A stretch of DNA of 64,000 nucleotides from Sipunculus nudus (Eukaryota > Annelida > Sipuncula > Golfingiida > Sipunculidae). Below, in pieces: positions 1 through 10,488 of this stretch (its first letter is position 1; each line of letters begins with the position of its first letter). Under the pieces are notes generated by a model that did not search any database, was not told the origin of the DNA, and saw only the letters and a list, made by a program, of their open reading frames with translations. The DNA lies in assembly GCA_026874595.1 (NCBI GenBank), contig CM049316.1:24577839-24641838 (forward strand), in the 5' to 3' direction. Position numbers and translations under genes: made by a program.

Positions 1-50
1 GTATGTTCCACAGTATGGTGCCCAGTGAAATTTGGCAATATTTTCATAAA
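1..50 (+). repeat. Left terminal inverted repeat
   Basis: This is the outer arm of the two-gene element. It contains CACAGTATGGTGCCC followed by an AT-rich stretch. The best-matching partner is the reverse complement of 6414-6463. The match still holds at base 1 (GTATGTT against GTCTGTT), so the true end is outside the window. Confidence 0.8.
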
Positions 51-224
51 GATTAAAGATCATAGGAAACGATCAGATTTACCATTGAAACACAGACTAC
101 ACATATTATTCTCCCTATTTAATCAGGATGTGATGTCAATTAAACCTCTAAAGATCGATTAAATATATTTTGAAATGACTCTAATAACACCGTTGCATTC
201 AAAAACCCCCTCGGCTGTCCCCGT

Positions 225-364
225 GAACCCGATCACCCGTGACGTCAGTGTGGCCAAACAGCCCTGGTCAAGCAACACGGCCCACTGGGTATCACTTACT
301 GCTGACACGCCCCCCAAGTGTCAGTGCTGCGTTGTTGTTTAAACACCTCACATAATAAACAAAA
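225..364 (+). promoter_or_regulatory. Probable promoter/leader of the THAP gene
   Basis: This GC-richer stretch sits in AT-rich DNA directly upstream of the THAP start codon. It contains a CRE-type TGACGTCA near 240-247 and then the block GTGGCCAAACA. A related GTGGCCAAACA block, followed in both places by CTG-GTCAA-like sequence, occurs inverted upstream of the P2X7-like gene at about 5768-5808. Start-site function is inferred. Confidence 0.4.
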
Positions 365-3305
365 ATGGGCTACTGTTGTGCAGTTGATTGTTCAAATGGA
401 TCGGGATCTGGGAAGTCACTGTTTGGTTTCCCCCTGAAGGGACATCGAAAACGTCTACTGGCTGCGTGGATTGCAAAAGTAAACAGAAAGGGCTTTAAGC
501 CGACACAGCATACCAAGCTGTGTGAAGACCACTTCGCTGACCACTGCTTTGCGAAAAACAAGGAGCAATGCAGAAAGGCCGGATGCCGGCTTGAACTGAA
601 AAAAGACGCGATCCCGACAATTTTCAGTCATTGTGGAAACCCCGCCGAAAGTTCCAAAGGGAAAAGACGAAGTTTAGCTGCAGTGAAACGAAGTAATCTG
701 CAGGTAAGCAACCGGTAACAGCCCAGCCGCCGCACTGGGCGATAAATGGGATTAATGACTAAATATTTGGAAAAGACCTGTTAATTGCATGTAATTCACA
801 TTTTAATGAACCAATATGTATTTTCAAAATCGTTTAATTATTTTTATAGGAAAGACTGTTCTGGGTCAAAGTAGTTTAAAGCTGGAATTGTACCGCAAAT
901 AATGACAACCGTTATTACTATTATACAATTAATGTTATTATTTCTTAATACACAAATATAACAAAAAGGGTAATTTAATTTTATAATTATACCGTGTTTC
1001 TAAGCCGTTATTAATATTGAAACGTATTTTTAAATATGCATGTATAAATATTTAAACAATTTTGAATTTATTTCATATAAATACTTCATGTACATCGGTA
1101 AACATTATTTTTTCAAGTGCAGCTTCCTGATTTTATTATTATTTTTTAATTATTAATATTAATAATTACTATTAATAATATATGATTATTAATATTTGCA
1201 TGAGCATTTATTATTAAAAAATAATCTTAACAATGATTATTATAATGAAAATAAAATAAATATTAAACAAAAATGTTCCTAAGCCGCGGAAACGGTTGAT
1301 GATTGCAGACGCTGAGGGAATACGAAAATGAGGGACAAGAAGATGCAGAAACTGGCTCTCCTGAACATGGCGATGACAGTGAGGCCGACGATGACGGAAC
1401 CGAAGGTCTGGGCCTGGCAGAGGAGTGTCTACCTTCCGTCTGTCGCACCTGTGACACGGGAACCCAACATAAACCTCTCGTTTCCCCTGTGGCGTGTCAG
1501 ACTTCCAGGTTTGGCTTGACTCGAAGCAGAGGCGTGCAGTGCAATATCCCTGTCTCAGTGCCGCCAAAATCTCCACGAAGGAACGTCGCCACGCAGACCG
1601 AACCACCCGAAGCCATCCCAACTCCTAGCGTCTCCACCAGCTGCAGACTGGATGAATGGGACAACAACCATGACAGTGACGATTCCTTGGACACGGACTC
1701 CATGGGAGATGACCTAACTGATCCAGAATGGACACCTGGTTCTCAGTTTCCAGACCTCCCTGACGGTATGGAAAACTCGCATGATGAAGCAACGGAAATG
1801 TAAGTCAGTTAATATAAATTGAGGATTTTTTATTATTACAAAAGTAATTGAAAAGTGTGTAAAACAATGTTCATGTCCTGAAAATGTATAAAATGTGTTA
1901 TATGATCTGCAGAGTTTATATATATGACTGAGGCAATGTTTCCTATTATATTCTTCAGTGAAGAAAAGTTGGCAGACAGTGGCACATTATGCCTGGAGGA
2001 GAGGAAATTTCTGGTCTTCGAGTCATGTCTACATAGCCTTCTTGTCATTTGCCCAGAGTGCACCAGTAATAATTGCAGAGTGGTCCTGAAGAGAATGGTT
2101 GGTAGCATGGCCGTCATCCGAAGGTTCTGTTCCAATGGACATCAGTCAGAGTGGAGGAGCCAGCCAAGTCATGGCACGATGCCCCTCGGCAATCTGGCTA
2201 TTGCTGCTGGTATACTCTACAGTGGATCCAGTCCAGCGAAGGCTCTGAACTCACTGAGACACATCAACATCCCAGTTATTACATATAGAACTTTTACAAA
2301 CTTACAGGCTCACTATTTGATTCCGGCTGTTCTCTCAGTTTGGCAAAGGACACAGGATGGCATGATGCAAGAGTTGGGGTCAGAGGCCATGCAACTTGGA
2401 GGCGACGCCCGGTGCTGCTCGCCTGGTCATACCGCCAAATACGGGAGCTACTCGCTGATGGACCTTGTCCGCTCAAAAGTGATCCACTTCGAGTTGATAC
2501 AGGTAATTGGTTCCTTAAGTATCGAGCAGGTCGTAAGGGTTTTCAATACTTTGTTTTGTTTCATTTCAATTGAATTACTTCATATTAAAAATATGATTAT
2601 TTGGAACCTTATCAATTATTTTATTCAGAGTAACGAGGTGTCATCTTCCTATGCTATGGAGCTGGAAGGGCTGAAGCGGGCCATAACCTACCTTGAGGAC
2701 AACAACATCAGTCTAATGAGCCTAACGACAGACCGACATTCTGCAGTTAAAAAGTGGATGAAGGATGAAAACCCTCTTGTACTCCACTGGTTTGACGTAT
2801 GGCATGTTGCTAAAGGTAACACATCTTAATGAAGAAATGTTGGGTACTTTATTTTTACATTATCTGAGATACTTGTATTTTGAGAAATATTTTGTATATC
2901 AATTTGAAAATTTAACATGCTTATTTTGTTTTATCAAGGGATACAAAAGAAACTGATGGCAGTAGCACAAAGAAGAGACTGTTGTATTTTTCAAGACTGG
3001 GTGAAAGCAGTTAGTAACCACGTGTACTGGTGTGCTGCAACTAGTGATGGCAATGGATCCTTGTTTCTTCAGAAGTGGGGGTCGATCCTTAATCACGTAG
3101 CTGACATACACACTGGGCATGGAGACCTGTATCCAGATTGTCAGCATGGACCAATTGATGACAGGCTTTGGATTAAGAAAGGTGATTTCTTTAACCAGAT
3201 AAAATGGCACAATTTGTCTTTTTTATCATATACAAATTTATAAAACTTTGTGTACAATGCTATCAATCTACATAGATGTACATATTTGCTTGCTCTTTAT
3301 ACATG

Positions 3306-3341
<36 letters not shown>

Positions 3342-4169
3342 TATATAATAACATTTTTCCTAGGTTCCAAGGCACACAAAGAGCTGGAGACTGTTGTGAT
3401 GAGCAAGTTCCTCCTTCGGGACCTGGAGAACCTCTCTCCAGCTCACCAGACATCATCACTTGAATCGTTCCACCATGTTGTGTGCTACTTCGCCCCCAAG
3501 GCAGGACACTACTTCTACTCTTCCATGAAAGCCAGGTATAATTGTCTAAACTGCTTGTGAAATCACACTTTTATGTCAAATCAATGTTTAATTAAACTTT
3601 TTGTTGATCATGCACTTCTCTGATAGTGACAATGTAAATATCATACAGTCACACTTTTTTATTTCAAGGCTCACATTGGCAGTTCTGCATTTCAATGAAA
3701 ATTCAAGACGAACACAGGCGAAAACAAAGCTTGGAGAAAAGATGCATGTGGTGTCGCATCCGAAGGGTAGGCATGAAGAAGGTGTTGTGAAAGAGGTCAA
3801 GGTGCCCTGTACATATGGTGAGTTTTTTTTTAGTAAATCCCTAATTTTACAATTCAGCTGAACTATGTTCTCCTTGTAACATCTGTGCGAAGTCTGCAGT
3901 ATTACTATGAATGATAGACATTAAAAATACATATGTGTGTAATATATATCATGGTTTGTTTTATCTTATATTTTTTTTCTTCAGACTATGTTAGAGAGCT
4001 GATGGTAGAGACATTAGCCATCAGAAATCAGTATCCAAGCTACAACAAGGCAAAACACCTGGTCCAGGAGTATACCAAACAAGCACCTCCACCTGTTTGC
4101 ACAAAGTTTGAGAAGGCCGACAAGAAAACACTTGTTCAATCAAGGATGTCAAGATTCAATTTGACTTAA
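365..4169 (+). CDS. THAP zinc-finger protein with DDE-transposase-like core (8 exons, 769 aa)
   Basis: The exons are 365-703, 1309-1799, 1959-2502, 2629-2815, 2939-3181, 3364-3535, 3669-3817 and 3985-4169. All junctions are GT-AG and all phases agree, giving 770 codons with the stop. Residues 1-90 form a C2CH THAP finger: C4/C9, W35, C53-x2-H56, then the AIPTIF box at 82-87. THAP fingers bind DNA and are common in transposases and their domesticated relatives. Exon 2 is acidic and low-complexity, with short TQTEP-like repeats. Exons 3-8 match a widespread invertebrate and fish family of THAP-linked proteins that I recognise by motif: GDARCCSPGHTAKYG near 425-439, TDRH near 492-495, FDVWH near 513-517, and LESFHH near 634-639. 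D426, D493 and E635 could be the RNase H-fold acidic triad; this is inference. A possible poly(A) signal AATAAA is at 4494. One oddity is cysteine where relatives, as I recall them, have aspartate (RCD to RCC). The gene could be an active or recently active transposase, or a host gene derived from one. Confidence 0.85.
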
Positions 4170-4197
4170 AAAGTCACCAATGTAAATATGTATAATG

Positions 4198-5719
4198 TTA
4201 AGTAGCATATTTAAAGTCTGTGTACGTTTCTGAAGGAAACCTTTCTTTGATTTTTTTGCGGACACATGCTGGCAAGACTTTTCTGATTTTTTTCCCAAGG
4301 CGTTTGAACACCCAGCGCACAAATCTTCTATATGCCAGGTAGCGATACAATCTGAAATAGAAGTATATTCATATTTGTATGATGGATATTTCACATAAAT
4401 ATTTTTTGCCACTGCATGTATTTAATACATTTTGATAAATGATAATTGCTTGCAAGAAAAGTTCTCTAAAAGTTGATACTTTTTTATGGCTGAAATAAAA
4501 TGTGCTTATTATACTGATTTTATATAGCTGTTTCTACCTTTAAGTATCTTAATAAAGACTGCATATTTACCTTACTGGATCATAATTGTATATACCGATA
4601 TATCCAATGATGCATGAGTAAATCACCAGTTATCACATTGATATTCATGCATACAGTTTTCATGTCACTCATATTACAATGTCCAATAAACAGTGTACTT
4701 TACAAAATGTTGTGTTCTGCATTTCAAGAAAAGATTAATAATGAAAAGGGAAATAAATATATTGTTCTTACCTGTGAACATGTTCAAGTTCATCATCACC
4801 AAGAGGACCTTCAGTTTGAATGAACTCATAGTATGATGCCTCTAGCACATATATGTCTAGACAGTTTGACAGGAAACCTGGATGCTCAGTTATGCATGAT
4901 AAAACGGTGTCATCGATATTTAGCTTGTCTACTATTTGGCTGTAACTGTGACAGCAAAGACATTGTAACCCTGTCTTCATCATTTCACATATTCCGCATA
5001 CACACCTGCAAAGGGGTATTACTGTACAATTAATAAGCCTAAAAAAGATGGTAAATATCTTGTTATGAGACACTCCTAAAGAATACAGTATCAAAAGTAT
5101 AAGCCTTAGGCCTTAGTTGTGTGATGTAGTTCCAAAGTGGATCGTATGTTAATAATATGATTAGGCCTAAGCGATTAAACTAACTTTGAATTATTTCAGT
5201 GTCACAGAAATATTACCTTTTGATGCACTAAAATAGATAATTTCAATTTTTCTATAAATTTAAATACCTGTTGATTAAATCCTGTGCATTAGCTATTCTA
5301 GCACTGTTCTCAATTATTGGTTACAACGATTAATTATTATAATAATTTAAATATCGCTCACCAAACACCAGATCATGGTCTAAGGGCGCCGCAAAATGTA
5401 CTCACGAAAATTACGTTACAATAGTTAAAAATGCCTGAAGGGTTTATGAATCAATATATATACATCAGCTACTAATTAGTTACCATTCCATATTATGTGG
5501 CGGTGGGTCTGTGAGAGCGTCCTCGGCATTTGGTTGTCGGTAGGCGTGACCGTGCACATCGTCACTTTCGCTTTCGTCGTCCGAAAATTGTGTCAAAAGC
5601 TGATTATTGCGGACTTGTCTCGCACTCGAGCGGGGTTCGAACATATAACCCTGCACTTCTACACCAAGACTGATTTCAGGTTCCCTAAATTCATCAAGAC
5701 CTTCGAGAAACTCGGACAT
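4198..5719 (-). CDS. Stand-alone P2X7 cytoplasmic ballast-domain protein (3 exons, 207 aa)
   Basis: On the minus strand the exons are 5719-5484, 5005-4772 and 4351-4198. The junctions are GT-AG in consistent phase; the tryptophan of WCVCG and an arginine are split across junctions. An acidic N-terminal part (residues 1-78) includes a GYMFEP stretch. The cysteine-rich domain follows: W79-C-V-C-G-I-C85, then C94, C96, C97, then CITEHPGF (116-123) and C127. The basic tail has RRFVRW and ends in TDFKYAT. These motifs are those of the P2X7 receptor C-terminal ballast, which in the vertebrate receptor binds zinc and a guanine nucleotide. No transmembrane or channel segment is present, so this is a soluble protein, not a receptor. 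Its stop is 28 bases from the stop of the convergent THAP gene. The start was chosen as the ATG opening MSEFLEG; an upstream in-frame start is possible. Confidence 0.85.
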
Positions 5720-5729
5720 GTTACAGGAC

Positions 5730-5880
5730 CATGAGGTTGTAAACAGGCTTTCCCGGCTGACCGCGATTGACCCAGCTGTTTTGTTTGGCCACTCCTGCGT
5801 CACAGGCTGACAGCAGCTGCGGGCCGTGTGCAACACCACTGCGTTCGGCCAGAATCCACTGCGGGGCTACCCTCTTGTGA
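5730..5880 (-). promoter_or_regulatory. Probable promoter of the P2X7-ballast gene
   Basis: This is a GC-richer island upstream of the minus-strand gene. Read on the minus strand, 5808-5768 gives TGACGCAGGAGTGGCCAAACA and then a CTGGGTCAA-like end. It resembles the leader of the THAP gene at 239-275. The two genes may therefore be driven by related inverted promoter sequences. Confidence 0.35.
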
Positions 5881-6003
5881 ATATTTGTTAAATTTAGCAA
5901 ATTTAAACCATTCTAGTGCAAAAATATTTGACATACAAAGTAATGAATCAACGATCGACCTCTCGCTGCATTGATTTTTTGTTTTTCAGCTTAGTCACAA
6001 ATA

Positions 6004-6036
6004 TCGTTTCCTATAACCTTTAAATCAAGATGGTAT
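6004..6036 (-). repeat. Inner part of right terminal inverted repeat
   Basis: Its reverse complement aligns with about 51-80 of the left arm (shared TAGGAAACGAT and a GATT-AAAG stretch). In the left arm this block directly follows the outer arm. Here it lies 375 bp away from the outer arm, as expected if the right arm was split by an insertion. Confidence 0.6.
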
Positions 6037-6411
6037 GCTGCAATGGAGGAATGGGGTATTGGCCTAATTAACTATAATAAAATTAAAATCATATCTTGCA
6101 AATAATTTAAGTAATGCAATTATATAAATATCTGAGTAAACATTTACAACAACTCAACTCCATTCATGAAGGTCAAGGTCACTGGTTACATGCTCAAACA
6201 ACTGCACATGAAAGCTCCTTATTAGCTGACAACTGATCATAAATATTCTAACAAATGCAACAAATGACTGACACCATGTCACTTTTCCACATGATTCTGA
6301 AGAACGTGAGAGTTGCAAAATATAAATGTTGGTGTTTGTTATGTCTACATCTCATAATAAGCCTTTAGCATCTTATCATTTTTAAGGTCATATTATGGGA
6401 TAATATTTTGA
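6037..6411 (+). mobile_element. Insertion that splits the right arm
   Basis: This segment separates the two blocks that are contiguous in the left arm. It starts GGTATGCTGCAATG and continues to GCCTAATTAACT. A similar start occurs at 61672-61700, next to another arm-like sequence, so it may derive from a related non-autonomous element. No coding signal was seen. Confidence 0.45.
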
Positions 6412-6413
6412 GT

Positions 6414-6463
6414 TTCAGGAAATAATTGCCAAATTTCAATGGGCACCCTACTGTGAAACAGAC
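6414..6463 (-). repeat. Right terminal inverted repeat
   Basis: This is the partner of bases 1-50 on the opposite strand, containing CACAGTAGGGTGCCCATTG when read on minus. Similarity stops near 6463. Confidence 0.8.
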
Positions 6464-6636
6464 AATACCCCCAAGAGTAAGAAAGATATTTTAAAAATAT
6501 ATATACAAATACCACAACCGTATAAGGAGAAAACACTATATTTCCTGCATATATAACATGACTTGTATGTAATTAGGCCCTATTAAAGATATTATAACAG
6601 GCAAACAAGTTTTAAATTAAAATTTTTCTTTCTCAC

Positions 6637-7941
6637 CACAAATGGCCAGTTGACACAGTCACATCTGAGGATTCTCTGTGGTATTTTCAGCAACAAAAAG
6701 ATCCACAAAATCAATGTGGTTACAAATGATGCCATTGTAGCAAACTTGTAATATCCTATTGTAGCGCTGAGGCACAAGATGTTCACCTCCACAAGGATGT
6801 AGGCAATAATAGTGCCAATCTGAAATGAGATAAACATATCTTAAAGCTTACATTACAAAGACTGCCATTAATAAAAAAGTGCGGCTTCAAGAAACTACTG
6901 ATTCCAAAACTTTTAGAACAGTTGCTGAAATGCCAAGAAAATTCTTTCAGCAAATAAACAATCCGACTTCAGGCTTCAACAAGTTTCAGGACAGCTGAAA
7001 TATCTTAAAAGTTTTGAATATAAGGCCAAATTAAAAAAAAGGTATGGTTCTCAGGCACTTTTTTTTCCGAAAAAAAATGCGGGCGGGCGGTTTTTTTATT
7101 TTTAAATGATTAGGGAAAAGCATGAAAATAACAGATTTATTTTGCTAAACAAGAAAAAGTCCTACATAAAAAAGGAAATTGTATGATTTTATCTCCTAAA
7201 AAGAAATGTCCGAGCAGTTGCAGCACAAAATTGGTAAGTTTCTATTGAAAATCAAAATAAAATTGTTGATGCGGGGGTTTAAAATTGATGCGGGCGGTGC
7301 CTGAGAACCATACCTTTTATTTTTTTGGCCTAGAGAACATTTAGGGGACAAGCTATCACACAATCCTGTGAAAAACTAGACGCATTTACAATTATCCAGC
7401 TTTGGTACAGCTATGCTTTACTTAAGCTTCAACAAATATCAAAACAGCTAGAGTGACCTTATGGTTCCATTAATTTGAAAAGTTGGTAGAAACAGACTTT
7501 TTCCAGAGCTTTTGGGACAGTCTGGACAACCTACCATTTCAACAGCTTTCTGATACTTTGGGAGCATTTGAGACAACAACACTATGCTCTCATTTTTACA
7601 AGTTTTGGAACAGCTACAAAAACCAAGTGTGTCTCTGTTAAACACATTTCTATGGACAACTTAACATATGTTATTGGACAATTAGGAAACCATTCATTTT
7701 GGGGAGAGTAGAGAACTTTTTTCAGGGAAGCTGAGACAAAATCACAATGCTTCTGGGTTTGGGACCATTGGGGTAACCTACTGTTTCAACAGCTTTAGGG
7801 ATAGCTGGGATGCCCCTGTAATACTGGCGGTCAATAATGCCCCCTTCTTTCTCTTGCTGGGCTTGCTGGGCCTGCTGGGCTGCATTGTAAGCTGCTGAAG
7901 CGTCATCATAGTTTGGGGGTTGGTCATTCATCTTTGCAGGC
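6637..7941 (-). CDS. MARVEL (CMTM/plasmolipin-like) membrane protein, two 5' exons (partial)
   Basis: The upstream exon is 7941 to about 7782. It follows a TTCTTCAG acceptor and carries ATG at 7931-7929. It begins MNDQPPNYDDASAAYNAAQQ, a short cytoplasmic head with a PPNY motif and AQQ repeats. The next exon, 6819-6637 (phase 0, 61 codons, clean TTTCAG acceptor and GTGAGA donor), encodes two hydrophobic spans. These run from IGTIIAYILVE to WIFLLLKIPQ and end VNWPFV, the pattern of the first half of a MARVEL domain. MARVEL proteins are four-span membrane proteins of vesicle and myelin-type membranes. The 3' edge of the first exon is uncertain; ACA-GTAGGT at 7782/7781 keeps phase. Exons for spans 3-4 were not found down to base 1, so they are presumably to the left, beyond the transposon. 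Confidence 0.6.
7022..7333. mobile_element. Short inverted-repeat element (MITE-like), about 312 bp
   Basis: Arms of about 37 bp are inverted: 7041-7058 is GGTATGGTTCTCAGGCAC and 7297-7314 is its exact reverse complement. Looser pairing extends out to GGCC at both ends. The interior is non-coding, with GCGGGCGG patches near both arms. It lies in the intron of the MARVEL gene. Confidence 0.7.
7334..7781 (-). repeat. Degenerate short-period repeats in the MARVEL intron
   Basis: Units such as TTTCAACAGCTTT with GGACAGTCTGG or GGACCATTGGGG recur near 7535 and 7780, and looser versions occur near 6890-7010 and 7390-7450. Reading through them gives repeated KAVE-VG-P-PK peptides, which may be why open frames persist here. 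I see no firm exon. Confidence 0.35.
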
Positions 7942-8372
7942 CTGAAGAACAAATAAAATAAGTGGAAGTTTGAGGTATTTGTATCTTTGAAGGCTACACA
8001 ACAGCAAAACAAATTCAAAATTATTTCAGATATAAGGAATCTTCATATTTAAAAAAGAATAAAAACTTGCATAGATAACTGAAAGTTGTTGTCACATCTT
8101 AAGTGTTTTCCATATTTCAAAGCCATATGCAGTTTATTTGAAATCCAAAAGCAACAACATTACAGGTCTGTAGTCCATTCACTCTATCTTGGCATTTGGA
8201 TGAAGTGCAAGTAGTCCTTATGGGGCAGTTATAAGGCTGAAAGTAATCACCCTGGCTGTGACAGATCACACAGCAGTTTTTATGGGTGCACAAGACCTAA
8301 GAAAACATGACATTCCATGACTCTTTGTACTTACCAGCCTGTAAAAGTACATCATTTAGGTTCTTATATAAT

Positions 8373-8406
8373 AAACAAGGGACCCATGGGTCACTGTGCT
8401 CAGCTG
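8373..8406 (+). repeat. Pearl-like element head
   Basis: ACAAGGGACCCATGGGTCAC is followed by a short spacer and GCTCAGCTGA. The same head occurs at 9340, 11479, 11862 and, diverged, 35312. No matching tail was found nearby, so this is probably a truncated copy. The rest of 7942-9339 shows no gene. Confidence 0.6.
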
Positions 8407-9339
8407 AAGCTGACCTTGAAGGTAAAAATCAAAAATAATATCAAATGGAGATAAAGTGTAAGCGGAAGAGGTAATAAAGGCCATGGTTGGTTTATATGAT
8501 TGGTTTGTATTGATGAGCAAGAAATTGTTGCAAATAATATTTTGTGACCTGACCATGTGTTTCCTAATGTTGAAACTGAAGCATGTGAGCAGTATGTGAA
8601 CAAATGATCTGTACTATAACCATGATCATTAGTTGGCTTTTTGATTAACTGTTGACATTTCAGTAGTTTACACATTTGTTCAATTGAATCTATTTTTTTG
8701 TATAATATATTTTATTAAATATATATGTATTTTTTAAGGAAATGTATACAGTTAAAATATAACTAATTAACAACATAAAACAGGGCAAACAAAGCCTGAT
8801 CTCAAATTCTGCTGAGGCAGGAAAATAATGAACAATATTTTTTTTTAATTTAAGTTTATATTTCTATACATTTCCAATATAACATATACCGGTATATCTG
8901 AATATAAAAGTTGATTCATAATTCTCAATTGCATCATCATAAATCTCAATCTTGTCAGATAACACCACATCATGCATACAAATATTTATTTATTTTTAAC
9001 CAAAAAAATATATCTTTTAAATCTGCAAAACAATCTATCTAAAAATAATACTTGATCTAGATAATTTAAGCATACTGATGGGTTCAATTATATTTGTTAA
9101 AAATTAAAATCATTTAAAAGAAAATTGATTTCTTTCAAAATGCTACATTTCACAACATTGCATCTTCTGGATTACACCTTGAATTATTTTTTCAAGGAAA
9201 GTTTTTGCATATCCGGCGGAGTGGAAACAGCATTACAATTAAGGAGATACAGTGAAAACAATAACAATTACTGCATAACACTCTTGGTGGGTTGGGTTTG
9301 CGGGGAGGGGGGGGGGGTGATTGGGGATGGTGATATGAG

Positions 9340-9373
9340 AACAAGGGACCCATGGGTCACAGCGCTCAGCTGA
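9340..9373 (+). repeat. Pearl-like element head
   Basis: This carries the same conserved head with the GACCCATGGGTC palindrome. It is preceded by a G14-type tract near 9304-9317. From 9374 to 10350 I see only AT-rich sequence with no gene. Confidence 0.6.
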
Positions 9374-10350
9374 TCGTGATTGGACTATAAATGTTTCTCC
9401 ACTGTGATACTATATCGAGTCGATAAAGCTTATGAATATCATGGACATGTTGGGCTATTATAAAGGAATGTAATGTAATATGTGAGTAAATGATAAATGA
9501 TAAATGAAATAACCTGACTGATGGATTAATAGAGTCAAATATAGTGATTTTTTATTTATTTAGGAGGGGTTGAAAATTGTGATATATTTGAGCAAATATT
9601 AATGCGATGACAGCAGTAATAAGCAGTAGTAGAATGATGATAAGGCTATTTGTTGAAGGATCTAAAGTGTATGGTAGTCTGCAAGCTTTCATATGACAGA
9701 TATGATGTTATGATTAACTACGCTGATGAAGTGATTTATGAATTTGTGACTGTATGACACAATATCTCTTTAGTCTTGACAAGGTACATTATTGTGATGC
9801 CCACTATGTCTACATATTACACAATATTGACATAATTTCTGGCATGTACATAGGTACCTATGGACAAATAGTTATACAAAATATTAAAGTATGAATATAT
9901 CTGATTCATCTTGTTCTTGCTTACTGAGGCTGACTTTGGGATGGGGTTCGGAGAAGGGGAAAGAGAGGGCAGCACGAAGGTGGATGTAGAAATATTCTAT
10001 TGTGATGTTTTTCATTTATATAAGAATATGAAAAGCTAAGAGGAAAGGGGCCCTCCTACTTGGTTATAGTAAAGTTCTAAATATATCATTGCAAACTAAT
10101 ACTCTGATAAGACTGTCATGAAGAAAAACAGTAAAAGTTTTGAGATACTGTGATGCATATGAAAATTTACAGATGGACAGTCAAGTGGACAGAATGGACT
10201 AATACCTTTATTTCACTTTCAAGGGAATAATGCATTTAAGTTTATATATAATCCTATTTTTTTTAAGCATATCCACTTTTTCCATTGAAAAGTTTTTATC
10301 TGAATCTTTTTTTACTTACAGGTTTTATAATTTTTTAATAAAAAAAACCT

Positions 10351-10488
10351 GAAAATATAAGTTAAAATATTAGAATTGTTACAAAAGTTGCAATCATTAT
10401 ATATACAGAGTAAAAAACTGAAACTATAAGTTAAAATATTAGAATTGTTGCAAAAGTTGCAATCATCATATATCCAGAGTGTAGCTCA
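10351..10488 (+). repeat. Tandem duplication, 69-bp unit, two copies
   Basis: Unit 1 starts at 10351 and unit 2 at 10420. Both contain TAAGTTAAAATATTAGAATT and AAAGTTGCAATCAT. It is non-coding. Confidence 0.8.

Larger units (their letters stand above)
1..6463. mobile_element. Two-gene DNA transposon with inverted terminal arms (left end cut by window)
   Basis: Bases 1-43 match the reverse complement of 6463-6421 at about 37 of 43 positions, including the shared core GAAATTTGGCAAT. A second inner block (about 51-76, core TAGGAAACGAT) recurs inverted at 6004-6036. Two multi-exon genes lie between the arms and point inward: a THAP/transposase-like gene on plus and a P2X7-ballast-domain gene on minus. 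This is seen in the sequence. That the whole unit moves, or once moved, as one element is inferred from the arms plus the transposase-like gene. The left terminus lies at or before base 1, so no target-site duplication can be checked. The alternative is two unrelated genes caught between chance repeats, which the arm similarity makes unlikely. Confidence 0.75.

Noticed and set aside
365-718. THAP protein of 117 residues as a single-exon gene
   Set aside because: A GTAAGC donor follows codon 113, and the next exons join in phase to a 769-residue protein.
3268-3459. Open frame rich in leucine on the minus strand
   Set aside because: It is a translation of the AAT microsatellite in an intron of the THAP gene.
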